A stretch of DNA of 22,379 nt from CAYXGE01 sp964464435. Its GTDB lineage: Bacteria; Pseudomonadota; Gammaproteobacteria; Burkholderiales; Methylophilaceae. Numbering within the stretch: the stretch's first letter is position 1; each line of letters opens with the position of its first letter. The stretch is taken from NCBI GenBank assembly GCA_964464435.1, contig CAYXGE010000026.1, positions 1 through 22,379 on the forward strand, given 5' to 3'. Of the stretch, positions 14,494 to 22,002 are shown piece after piece. The position numbers and the translations under genes were made by a program. The notes below the pieces were generated by a model that was not told the DNA's origin, made no database searches, and was given only the letters and a program-made list of their open reading frames with translations.

Positions 14494-14958
14494 TCATTGA
14501 CCCCCAACAAAGTCAATTTGGCGCCATGCTTCATACAATAAAATGGCGGCACTATTAGAAAGATTTAAACTGCGACTGTCGGGCAACATGGGTAAACGCA
14601 CGCGATGCTCGGGGCTAAATTCATTACGAATATGTTCGGGCAGGCCGCGAGTTTCTGGGCCAAATACAAATACATCACCTGCTTCAAATTGAATATCCGT
14701 ATGGCGAGTGCTGCCTTTGGTGGTTAAGGCAAATAGCCTACGCCCTGTAAACGCTGATTTACAAGCCTGCCAATCGTCATGGACGGTTAAATTGGCATAT
14801 TCATGATAATCCAAGCCAGCACGTTTTAATTGCTTGTCTTCTAAACTAAACCCTAATGGTTTTACCAAATGTAATTGCGCACCAGTATTGGCACACAAGC
14901 GAATAATATTGCCCGTGTTGGGCGGAATTTCAGGTTCAAAAAGCACAATATCAAACAT
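14494..14958 (-). CDS. trmL: tRNA (cytidine/uridine-34-2'-O)-methyltransferase TrmL
   Basis: 154 residues from the ATG at 14956-14958; a TTG at 14992-14994 would add 12 residues unlike the family. It methylates the ribose of the wobble base in tRNA-Leu isoacceptors using S-adenosylmethionine. It is a small SPOUT enzyme with the expected opening (VLFEPEIPPNTGNIIRL), the FGPETRGLP loop and the LPMLPDSRSLNLSNS knot region that binds the cofactor. The length matches the family (about 155-160). It is divergent from mshE with a 78-nt spacer. Confidence 0.95.
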   Translation of the reverse strand: MFDIVLFEPEIPPNTGNIIRLCANTGAQLHLVKPLGFSLEDKQLKRAGLDYHEYANLTVHDDWQACKSAFTGRRLFALTTKGSTRHTDIQFEAGDVFVFGPETRGLPEHIRNEFSPEHRVRLPMLPDSRSLNLSNSAAILLYEAWRQIDFVGGQ

Positions 14959-14980
14959 GTTTGTACGTTTGTTCTTTAAA

Positions 14981-15007
14981 TTGATTATAGACAATGGGCG
15001 CTATGAT
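14981..15007 (+). promoter_or_regulatory. Putative promoter of the MSHA pilus operon
   Basis: TTGATT at 14981-14986 and TATGAT at 15002-15007, 15 nt apart, face mshE. The spacer is a little short. Transcription would start near 15014, leaving a short leader before the ATG at 15037, which has GGGG at 15028-15031. A GATTAATC palindrome lies in the leader at 15015-15022. Confidence 0.38.
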
Positions 15008-15036
15008 AAACCAAGATTAATCATTGTGGGGTTAGT

Positions 15037-16740
15037 ATGGCTCGCCCGGAGAAAATACGTCTAGGTGAAATTTTAGTACAGCAAGATTTGTTGTCGGCAG
15101 ACCAGTTGACCGCGGCGCTTGAAGAGCAAAAGCGCTCTGGTAGAAAATTAGGCCGTATCTTTGTTGAAAGTGGTTATGTTACTGAAAAGCAAATTTCAGA
15201 GGCATTGGCACGTCAACTCAAAGTGGCATTTATCGACCTCACACAATTTAGCATTCGTGCAGAAGTGATTCAAAGATTACCTGAAGCGCAAGCGCGCCGA
15301 TTTAGAGCGGTGGTGTTAGAAGATAGGGGTGCAGCATATTTGGTAGGTATGGTAGACCCCACGGATCTATTTGCCTACGATGAAATTGTGCGTATTTTGC
15401 AACGTGATATTGAGCTTGCGGTAGTGCAAGAAGGTTCTTTATTGCAGGTGATTGATAGAACTTACCGACATACCGAAGCGATTTCAACCCTTGCGCACGA
15501 GTTAGGGCAAGATTTAGGTGATAGTGCGCTAGATTTTGCAAGTTTTGGCACTAGCCCCAGTGCTGAAGAAGCACCCGTAGTTAAGTTATTGCAAACTATT
15601 TTTGATGATGCTGTGCAGGTTAAGGCCTCTGACATACATATTGAACCTCAAGAGCACAAGTTACATATCCGATTTCGGATTGATGGCGTGATGCATTTGC
15701 AAACGCAAGCAGAATTAAAAATTACCACGGCGCTGGTGCTGAGATTAAAACTGATGTCTGGCTTGGATATTTCTGAAAAACGCCTACCGCAAGATGGTCG
15801 CTTTGCCATTAAGGTTAAGCAATTACCCGTGGATGTGCGTATTTCAACCATGCCAACGCAGTATGGTGAGTCTGTGGTGATGCGTTTACTCATTCAAAAC
15901 AGCAGTAGTTTCTCACTCGAAAAATTGGGCATGCCCGCTGACATGTTGGCAAGCTTTCGTAAACTGATAAAACGCCCCAACGGTATGGTATTGGTCACTG
16001 GGCCAACAGGCAGTGGTAAAACCACCACTTTGTATGCTGCCCTCAATGAGCTTAACTCTGAAGCCAATAAAATTATTACTGTTGAAGACCCAGTTGAATA
16101 CCGCTTGGCAGGAATCAACCAAGTGCAGGTGAATGAAAAAATTGAGCTCGATTTCTCACGCGTACTACGTTCAACCTTACGTCAAGACCCAGACATTATC
16201 TTAGTGGGTGAGATGCGTGACCAAGAAACCGCGCAAATTGGTATGCGTGCAGCCATGACGGGTCACCTAGTATTATCAACACTACATACCAATGATGCAG
16301 CAACAGCGCCAGTGCGTTTGATTGATATGGGCGCGCCCAGATTTATGGTGGCCATGTCCTTGCTAGGGGTGTTAGCGCAACGTTTAGTGCGTGTGGTATG
16401 TGAAAGCTGTATTGAGATGCATACGCCTAGTGCTAGTGAGCAAGCTTGGTTAGAGCATGAACTTGGCAATCAAGTAAATGCATTTCAATTCGCCAAAGGA
16501 CGAGGTTGTACCCATTGTAATGGCACTGGGTATCAAGGTCGAATCGGCGTATATGAGTTGCTAGAAATGAACAATCAGTTGGTTGAAGCTGCTAACCACC
16601 AAGACACTAATCAATTTATTCAGTACGCACGAGAAAAATTGGCGGGAAATACCTTGCGCGCGCAAGCAGTGCAATTAGCTATTGCAAAAAAAACCAGCAT
16701 TTCAGAAGCCATGCGCATTTCAAACGAGTTTGAAGATTAA
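15037..16740 (+). CDS. mshE: MSHA pilus assembly ATPase MshE
   Basis: 567 residues; GspE/PilB-class hexameric ATPase that drives pilin polymerisation at the inner membrane. Residues about 7-62 form an MshEN-type domain with two tandem half-sites (RLGEILV at 8-14 and KLGRIFV at 38-43, each followed by a Leu-rich helix ending in Gln); this domain binds c-di-GMP in studied MshE. The first half-site has Asp17 where Gly is common; the second keeps Gly46. The ATPase core has Walker A GPTGSGKT (322-329), an Asp box near 350, Walker B IILVGEMRD (387-395), the His box at 410-417 and a zinc-type tetracysteine set C455, C458, C491, C494. It opens the pilus operon. Confidence 0.93.
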   Translation: MARPEKIRLGEILVQQDLLSADQLTAALEEQKRSGRKLGRIFVESGYVTEKQISEALARQLKVAFIDLTQFSIRAEVIQRLPEAQARRFRAVVLEDRGAAYLVGMVDPTDLFAYDEIVRILQRDIELAVVQEGSLLQVIDRTYRHTEAISTLAHELGQDLGDSALDFASFGTSPSAEEAPVVKLLQTIFDDAVQVKASDIHIEPQEHKLHIRFRIDGVMHLQTQAELKITTALVLRLKLMSGLDISEKRLPQDGRFAIKVKQLPVDVRISTMPTQYGESVVMRLLIQNSSSFSLEKLGMPADMLASFRKLIKRPNGMVLVTGPTGSGKTTTLYAALNELNSEANKIITVEDPVEYRLAGINQVQVNEKIELDFSRVLRSTLRQDPDIILVGEMRDQETAQIGMRAAMTGHLVLSTLHTNDAATAPVRLIDMGAPRFMVAMSLLGVLAQRLVRVVCESCIEMHTPSASEQAWLEHELGNQVNAFQFAKGRGCTHCNGTGYQGRIGVYELLEMNNQLVEAANHQDTNQFIQYAREKLAGNTLRAQAVQLAIAKKTSISEAMRISNEFED

Positions 16741-16754
16741 TTGCTCACCTAAAT

Positions 16755-17981
16755 ATGCCACTATTTAACTACAAAGGAAGAAACGCTGCGGGAGCTTTGG
16801 TGCAAGGTGCACTTGAGAGTGCTGATGCCTCTGCTATCGCTTCGCAGTTATTTAGCCAAAATATTACGCCAATTGAAATCGTGGCTGCGGCAAACACGAG
16901 CCAGCTTTCTTTTGACACAGCCTCGTGGTTTGAAGAAAAAATTTCATCACTAGACGTCATGTTATTTAGTCGCCAAATGTATACCTTGCTCAAGGCAGGT
17001 ATACCCATTATGAATGCACTTTCAGGTTTGCAGGCGTCTACAAAAAATAAAGCTCTGGCGGCTGTGGTAGGTGAGCTAAGAAGTAGTCTAGATGGCGGGC
17101 GAGAGCTTTCAGTAGCACTGCGGCAGCACCCTAAAGTTTTTAACAACTTTTATGTCAATATGGTGCGCGTGGGCGAAACCACAGGCATGCTAGACCGCGT
17201 ATTTTTAAGTTTGTTTGATCATTTAGAATTTGAGCGTTTTATGCGCGACCAAATTAAAGCCGCATTACGCTATCCGACTTTTGTCATCATCGCAATGGCG
17301 GTTGCCATTGTCATTATCAATATTTTTGTCATTCCTGCCTTTGCTAAAGTGTTTGAAAGCATGCACGCTGAGTTACCACTGTTAACGCGCATTCTGGTGG
17401 GTTTTTCTAACTTTATGTTGACCTATTGGCCATTGCTTTTGTTGCTTGTATTGGCTTTGGTTTTTGGTTTTAGATACTTCATTTCGCTCACAGAAGGCCG
17501 ATATAAATGGGATAAATTTAAACTCAATATCCCCATTGCAGGAAAAATTATTCATAAAGCCACCATGGCAAGATTTGCCAGAAGCTTTGCTTTATCAGGA
17601 AAAAGTGGTGTGCCAATTACACAAGGCCTTAATTTAGTGGCACAAACGGTCGATAACGATTTTATAGCACGAAAAGTGGACGATATGCGTATTGGGGTAG
17701 AGCGCGGTGAAACCATTTTACGCACTGCAAATAATAGTGGCGTGTTTAACCCCATTGTGTTGCAAATGATAGCCGTTGGTGAAGAGTCAGGCGCACTAGA
17801 TGACTTAATGCAAGAAATTGCCGATATGTATCAACGTGACGTGGAATACGAAATTAAGAATTTAGGGGCACAGATTGAACCCATATTAATTGTGTTTTTA
17901 GGGGTACTGGTACTGATTTTGGCTTTAGGAATTTTCTTACCAATTTGGGATTTAGGCAAAGTTGCCTTACATGCAAATTAG
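16755..17981 (+). CDS. mshG: MSHA pilus inner-membrane platform protein MshG
   Basis: 408 residues, the standard size for the GspF/PilC platform family. Two cytoplasmic helical domains (about residues 65-170 and 270-375) each carry the family pattern: FSRQMYTLLKAGIPI in the first and FARSFALSGKSGVPI in the second, both ending in a GEESG or GETTG motif. Hydrophobic spans lie near 175-197, 222-245 and 375-402. It couples the MshE motor to the growing pilus. It starts 14 nt after mshE with only a weak ribosome-binding site, so translation is probably coupled. Confidence 0.95.
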   Translation: MPLFNYKGRNAAGALVQGALESADASAIASQLFSQNITPIEIVAAANTSQLSFDTASWFEEKISSLDVMLFSRQMYTLLKAGIPIMNALSGLQASTKNKALAAVVGELRSSLDGGRELSVALRQHPKVFNNFYVNMVRVGETTGMLDRVFLSLFDHLEFERFMRDQIKAALRYPTFVIIAMAVAIVIINIFVIPAFAKVFESMHAELPLLTRILVGFSNFMLTYWPLLLLLVLALVFGFRYFISLTEGRYKWDKFKLNIPIAGKIIHKATMARFARSFALSGKSGVPITQGLNLVAQTVDNDFIARKVDDMRIGVERGETILRTANNSGVFNPIVLQMIAVGEESGALDDLMQEIADMYQRDVEYEIKNLGAQIEPILIVFLGVLVLILALGIFLPIWDLGKVALHAN

Positions 17982-17998
17982 TAAAGTGTAGAGGGTAA

Positions 17999-18445
17999 AT
18001 GTTGAATTGGGTGCGCTGGTGCATGGCTGCAATTTTAATGATTGCATCAATCATTGTGACCTATGAATTTAGCAGTTTACGCCATGAAATTTGGTATGCC
18101 ACGCATGCCGCGCAGGTAAATGAGATTCGTGCCAAGCTCATTGAAATATGGGTGGCGCATCATGTTTCGCCAAATGCATTAGCACCAAGTGATTTAGTTG
18201 GGGTTAATCCTGTACGTTTGTTAAGTGAGCCGTTACAGGGGTATGTGGGTGAGTTTAATTATTCACCAAACGATTTAAAAAATGCTTGGTTTTTTAACCT
18301 AAAAACACACTGTTTAGTGCATGTGTTAAAGGGTCATGAACAAATAGGTTATCGGCTTGAGATGGTTGCTGGAAAGCATGAAGCTGGCATTGGCATGTTA
18401 GGCAGGTTTGATTTAGTGAAAAGCAACATATGTAACAACAAATGA
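17999..18445 (+). CDS. Small single-span protein in the mshF position
   Basis: 148 residues from the ATG at 17999, with GAGGG at 17991-17995. One hydrophobic segment (about residues 8-24) follows a short positively charged start, so the protein is probably inner-membrane anchored with a periplasmic remainder. The rest is a mixed alpha/beta stretch with two cysteines late in the chain. It is not a prepilin: no G/A-cleavage site and no E5. Its place between the platform gene and the first pilin, its size and its single span match MshF of the Vibrio MSHA operon, but I see no motif that proves homology. Treat it as MshF-like by position. Confidence 0.75.
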   Translation: MLNWVRWCMAAILMIASIIVTYEFSSLRHEIWYATHAAQVNEIRAKLIEIWVAHHVSPNALAPSDLVGVNPVRLLSEPLQGYVGEFNYSPNDLKNAWFFNLKTHCLVHVLKGHEQIGYRLEMVAGKHEAGIGMLGRFDLVKSNICNNK

Positions 18446-18470
18446 GAAGATTTTTTTAGGAGTAGTAAAG

Positions 18471-19001
18471 ATGAAAAAACAACATGGTTTTACTTTAATT
18501 GAGCTGATTGTGGTGATTGTGATTTTAGCTACATTAGCAGCGGTGGCCTTACCAAGGTTTACTAGCCTGCAACGCGATGCTCGTATCGCTAAGTTAAATG
18601 CTGCCAGAGGTAGTGTTGCAGCAGCAACGGCCTTGGTACATGCCACTTTGCTAGCAAGAAACGGTGTAGCAGATAGTTCAAATTGCCCTGGCACAAGCAT
18701 TACTGCCAATAACGTGACTACCTTATGCACAGAATCTGGGGTTATCAATGTGATTAATGCCTACCCAGATGTGACCTCTTTTGGCACGGCTGGATTACTC
18801 ACTGCAGCAGGTTTAACCACGGTGTTTACACCATCACAAGCGCAATTGCAGGCAGAAGGCTACGACTACACAGAAACTGGCACTGTGGCTACGTTTCAAG
18901 TACTGGGTGGCATGTCGCCCGCCAACTGCTCGTTTACCTATACAGAACCCGTGGCCAATGCCGCCCCTATTATTAGCAACATTACTACCACGGGTTGCTA
19001 A
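18471..19001 (+). CDS. mshB: MSHA-type prepilin, MshB-like
   Basis: 176 residues with AGGAG at 18458-18462. Six-residue leader MKKQHG, then cut before FTLIELIVVIVIL, the class of type IV prepilin processed by PilD with Glu5 present. The N-terminal helix (ALPRFTSLQRDARIAKLNAARGSVAAA) is close to that of the next pilin. The globular part has four cysteines (in SSNC, TTLC, ANCSF and TGC), enough for two disulfides, and the last residue is Cys. The assignment to MshB rather than a second MshA is by order and greater length. Confidence 0.85.
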   Translation: MKKQHGFTLIELIVVIVILATLAAVALPRFTSLQRDARIAKLNAARGSVAAATALVHATLLARNGVADSSNCPGTSITANNVTTLCTESGVINVINAYPDVTSFGTAGLLTAAGLTTVFTPSQAQLQAEGYDYTETGTVATFQVLGGMSPANCSFTYTEPVANAAPIISNITTTGC

Positions 19002-19083
19002 TCAAGCGTTAAGTTTTAAAAATTTTTAGAAGTTAGTTTTATCATAAGTGTTTGAAATTATTATTAATTAAAGGAGTTATAAA

Positions 19084-19530
19084 ATGAAAAAGCAACAAGC
19101 AGGTTTTACTTTAGTGGAATTAGTGGTGGTGATTGTGGTGTTAGGTATTTTAGCGGCAACTGCATTGCCTAGATTTATTAATGTCTCAAATCAAGCACGT
19201 GCAGCTTCAATCAATGGCCTTGCTGGTGGTATGCGTTCTGCAGTCGGTGTAGTACAAGCACGTTATTTTGCAGCTGGTGGCACAGGGACAACAGTGAGTA
19301 TGGTGGATGGTACATCTGTAGCAGTGACTGCTGGCACAGGGATTCCTACCGCAACAGGTATTGCTAGTGCTTTGCAATCTACCGATGGCTTTACAGCTGG
19401 AACTCCTGCAGCTGGTGTTGTGCGTTACGACTTTACCACTACGGTCACTAACTGCTTTTTAACCTATGATGATGGTACTACGACTGCTGCAAACGCAGGA
19501 AGAGTTCAAGTGACTACATCTGGTTGCTAA
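19084..19530 (+). CDS. mshA: MSHA-type major pilin, MshA-like
   Basis: 148 residues. Leader MKKQQAG followed by FTLVELVVVIVVLG, a canonical cleavage site with Glu5. It has the strongest Shine-Dalgarno of the pilin genes (AAGGAG at 19071-19076, 7 nt from ATG) and is preceded by an 82-nt AT-rich leader, longer than other spacers in the operon, suggesting extra expression as expected for the major subunit. The globular domain is Gly/Thr/Ala-rich with two cysteines (TNCFLTY and the final SGC) that would form the C-terminal disulfide loop. The shape and size fit the mannose-sensitive hemagglutinin pilin; adhesion specificity cannot be read from the sequence. Confidence 0.87.
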   Translation: MKKQQAGFTLVELVVVIVVLGILAATALPRFINVSNQARAASINGLAGGMRSAVGVVQARYFAAGGTGTTVSMVDGTSVAVTAGTGIPTATGIASALQSTDGFTAGTPAAGVVRYDFTTTVTNCFLTYDDGTTTAANAGRVQVTTSGC

Positions 19531-19555
19531 GCGCAGGTTGAGTTAGCGTTTGTAT

Positions 19556-20017
19556 ATGCCACATGAACGTGGGTTTACACTGGTTGAGTTAGTTGCTGTC
19601 ATCGTCATTATCGGCGTATTGGCAGCTGTGGCAGGCCCAAGGTTTATTGGCGCAGATGCATTTAATGTAAGAGGGTCGCATGGCACTTTGCTTGCCGCGG
19701 TTCGTTATGCGCAAAAAACAGCCATTGCGCAGCGCAGGGTGGTGTATGTTAATTTAAACACGGCAACGCGTGTGCTATGTTTAGGTTACACCACCAACTG
19801 TAGTAGCGCAGTGATAGACCCAGCAACGCAGTCGGCTTATAGCAAGACACTAGCGAGTGCGGCTACGCTTACAATCTCCACTAACCCGATTGGATTTGAT
19901 GGTTTAGGCAGACCTGTGCCTAATGCTAATGCCACCATTACGGTGCAAAATAACGTGGCAACAGGCGAAACTGCCAGAACGATTACCATAGAAGCAGAAA
20001 CTGGCTATGTCCGATAA
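19556..20017 (+). CDS. mshC: MSHA minor prepilin MshC
   Basis: 153 residues from the ATG at 19556 (a TTG at 19550 would add two). Short leader MPHERG, then FTLVELVAVIVIIG, followed by the APGPRF-like turn (AGPRFIG) and a helix with R-Y-A-Q-K, as in GspH/FimT-type minor pilins. One Cys pair (LCLGYTTNC) lies mid-domain. It likely helps prime or sit near the tip of the pilus. It ends 11 nt inside the start of the next gene. Confidence 0.88.
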   Translation: MPHERGFTLVELVAVIVIIGVLAAVAGPRFIGADAFNVRGSHGTLLAAVRYAQKTAIAQRRVVYVNLNTATRVLCLGYTTNCSSAVIDPATQSAYSKTLASAATLTISTNPIGFDGLGRPVPNANATITVQNNVATGETARTITIEAETGYVR

Positions 20018-20639
20018 AAAATGTTTTGCTCCTTGGTTGCGCTCTGCTTCTATCGCTAACAATCAACTCGGTGTCACCCTAGTTGAGTTGGTGGTGTTTA
20101 TTGTCATTGTTAGTGTCGCCATTGCAGGGGTTTTAAAAGTGCTAGAAGTGGCAAACAAGGGCAGTGCCGATCCGCTCATTCGCAAACAAGCGTTGGCTAT
20201 TGCTGAGTCTTTGCTGCAAGAAATAGCACAGCAACCTTTTACCTTTTGTGACCCTGATGATGCGAATGTATCCACAGCAACCTCAACTGCGGGTTGTACC
20301 GTTTCTCAAGACAAAGGTGGTGCCGCATTAACCAGCCCAACACCAGCAACTGAAAGCCGTTATAGCAATACAGACCCATTTGATAACGTAGCTGATTATG
20401 GTGGTTTTAGTATGCCAGGTGGTGGTTGCACAGGCATATGTAGCCCCGGAGATAACACGCCATTGGCAGGGTTAACAGGCTACAGTGCAAATGTTGCCAT
20501 TACACGTGCGGGTGGTATTGCGCCATATGCAAGCTTTGCTAGCGATGCTGTGCTACAAATTACAGTGCGCGTGACAGGTCCAGCCAATACCCAAGTTACA
20601 CTTACTGGATATCGATTTAGATATGCGCCCAACCTTTAA
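20007..20639 (+). CDS. mshD: MSHA minor prepilin MshD, unusual cleavage site
   Basis: 210 residues; starts within the last 11 nt of mshC. A longer, 22-residue leader ends at LG, and cleavage would leave Val rather than Phe at position 1 (VTLVELVVFIVIVSV), with Glu5 kept. Family marks are the LLQEIAQQPFTFCDPDDAN stretch near residues 70-90 and a Pro/Gly-rich middle. Four cysteines are present in the globular part. The gene overlaps mshO by 17 nt. PilD-type peptidases tolerate some residues at +1 other than Phe or Met; whether this one is cut here is an inference. Confidence 0.88.
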   Translation: MSDKKCFAPWLRSASIANNQLGVTLVELVVFIVIVSVAIAGVLKVLEVANKGSADPLIRKQALAIAESLLQEIAQQPFTFCDPDDANVSTATSTAGCTVSQDKGGAALTSPTPATESRYSNTDPFDNVADYGGFSMPGGGCTGICSPGDNTPLAGLTGYSANVAITRAGGIAPYASFASDAVLQITVRVTGPANTQVTLTGYRFRYAPNL

Positions 20640-21447
20640 TCAAACGCATACCCAATGCGGTTTTACCTTGGTAGAACTGGTGGTAGTGATTACAGTGACT
20701 GCCATACTTGCAGCTGGTGCTACCTTGTTTATTCGCAACCCAACGCAAGCCTACTTTGACATGGAAGCGCACGCAGCTTTGAGCGATAGAGCAGACTCTG
20801 CACAACGCCGTATGGGTCGTGATATTCGCAACGCGCTGCCCAATAGTGTGCGAACAACGATGAACGGTGCGGATAGTTTTATTGAATTTGTGCCTGTCAA
20901 AGCCGCAGGCAGATATAGAGCTGAAGTCGGCACATCGGTGACTGATAATCCGCTAGATTTTTCACTGAGTAGCGATACCTTTGATGTATTAGGCCCCAGT
21001 GTGGCAGTGGCGTCTGGCGATAAGTTAGTGATTTACAATTTAGGTATTCCTGGTTCAGATGTTTATGAGGGCAGCAACATTCGTGCGCTCAATACCACAG
21101 GGACATTGACGACATTAAGTTTTACTGGGGGTAATTTTCCGCAAGCCTCACCATCAAGTAGATTTTATATCGTTAATTCCCCTACCAGCTATGCTTGCGA
21201 TATGACAAATCGTACCTTGGTCATGTATAGCGGATATGCCATTCAAGCCACACAACCCGCAAGTATCACAGCCTTAAACGCCTTGGCGACAGGTAGGCAA
21301 CTTGCCAACAACCTAAGCGCTTGCCAAATCAACTATGTTGCTGGTGTGTTACAACGTAGCGGTATTGTGACGATTTACCTTGGCTTTAACCAAGCGTCTG
21401 CCAATGTTGCATTAATGCATCAAGTGAATGTGATTAATTCGCCATGA
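20623..21447 (+). CDS. mshO: MSHA minor prepilin MshO
   Basis: 274 residues, the largest of the pilin-like set, overlapping mshD by 17 nt. A 13-residue leader ends in CG; FTLVELVVVITVTAILAAG follows. The domain then has QAYFDMEAHAALSDRADSAQRRMGRDIRNALPNS, a helix characteristic of MshO, and a beta-rich part with VPVKAAGRYR. Three cysteines occur: one in the leader, which would be removed, and two (YACDM and SACQINY) that may pair. MshO-like pilins are thought to cap the pilus. Its stop and the mshP start share ATGA at 21444-21447. Confidence 0.9.
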   Translation: MRPTFNQTHTQCGFTLVELVVVITVTAILAAGATLFIRNPTQAYFDMEAHAALSDRADSAQRRMGRDIRNALPNSVRTTMNGADSFIEFVPVKAAGRYRAEVGTSVTDNPLDFSLSSDTFDVLGPSVAVASGDKLVIYNLGIPGSDVYEGSNIRALNTTGTLTTLSFTGGNFPQASPSSRFYIVNSPTSYACDMTNRTLVMYSGYAIQATQPASITALNALATGRQLANNLSACQINYVAGVLQRSGIVTIYLGFNQASANVALMHQVNVINSP

Positions 21448-21911
21448 CTAAGCTATTAAAAATGAATACCTTACAAAGAGGATTTTTACTGCCTGCGGCA
21501 ATTTTTTTATTGGTAATTTTAGCCGCCTTAGGTGCCTATGCATTGAATGTCACCAGCTTGCAGAATGCGGGCAGTACGCAAGATGTGCAAGGTGCAAGAG
21601 CTTACCAAATGGCGCGCGCTGGGGTGGAGTGGGCGGCATTTCAAGTGCTTGCGCCTGGTACTGCCAATTTGGCAAATTGTCCTGCAAGCCCTAGCAATTT
21701 TAGCTTAGATGGATTTTCGGTGACAGTGACATGTACGCGAAGTGTAGATTACTTTGAACAAGGGTCAGACCATACTATCGCCATGTATGACATCACCGCG
21801 ACTGCTACTTTTGGTTCAGCTGGCTCGACTACTTATGCAGAGCGACAAATTCAGGTGACGCTTAGCAAATGTAGGGGTACAGATGCGGCAACGCCCTATC
21901 AATGTGGATAG
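21444..21911 (+). CDS. mshP: MSHA pilin-like protein MshP
   Basis: 155 residues, overlapping mshO by 4 nt. Leader ends at QRG, then FLLPAAIFLLVILAALGAYAL: the position of the usual Glu5 is Ala here. This lack of Glu5 is in line with the PilX/GspK-type and MshP families as I recall them. The mature part has ARAYQMARAGVEWAAFQV, the helix seen in minor pilins, and four cysteines in the last third. It would be one of the pilus initiation subunits. Confidence 0.87.
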   Translation: MTKLLKMNTLQRGFLLPAAIFLLVILAALGAYALNVTSLQNAGSTQDVQGARAYQMARAGVEWAAFQVLAPGTANLANCPASPSNFSLDGFSVTVTCTRSVDYFEQGSDHTIAMYDITATATFGSAGSTTYAERQIQVTLSKCRGTDAATPYQCG

Positions 21912-22002
21912 TTCAGATGTCTGCTTGATAGCGTTAATTAGCCTTTAAAACGGCTTCTATTCTGCAAAATGACTGCTTTTGAGTAGCGGCATAATACCTA
22001 TC

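Noticed and set aside
21940..21955. AGCC/GGCT hairpin after mshP as a terminator
   Set aside because: Stem is only 4 bp and no T-tract follows; mshQ directly downstream appears to belong to the operon.
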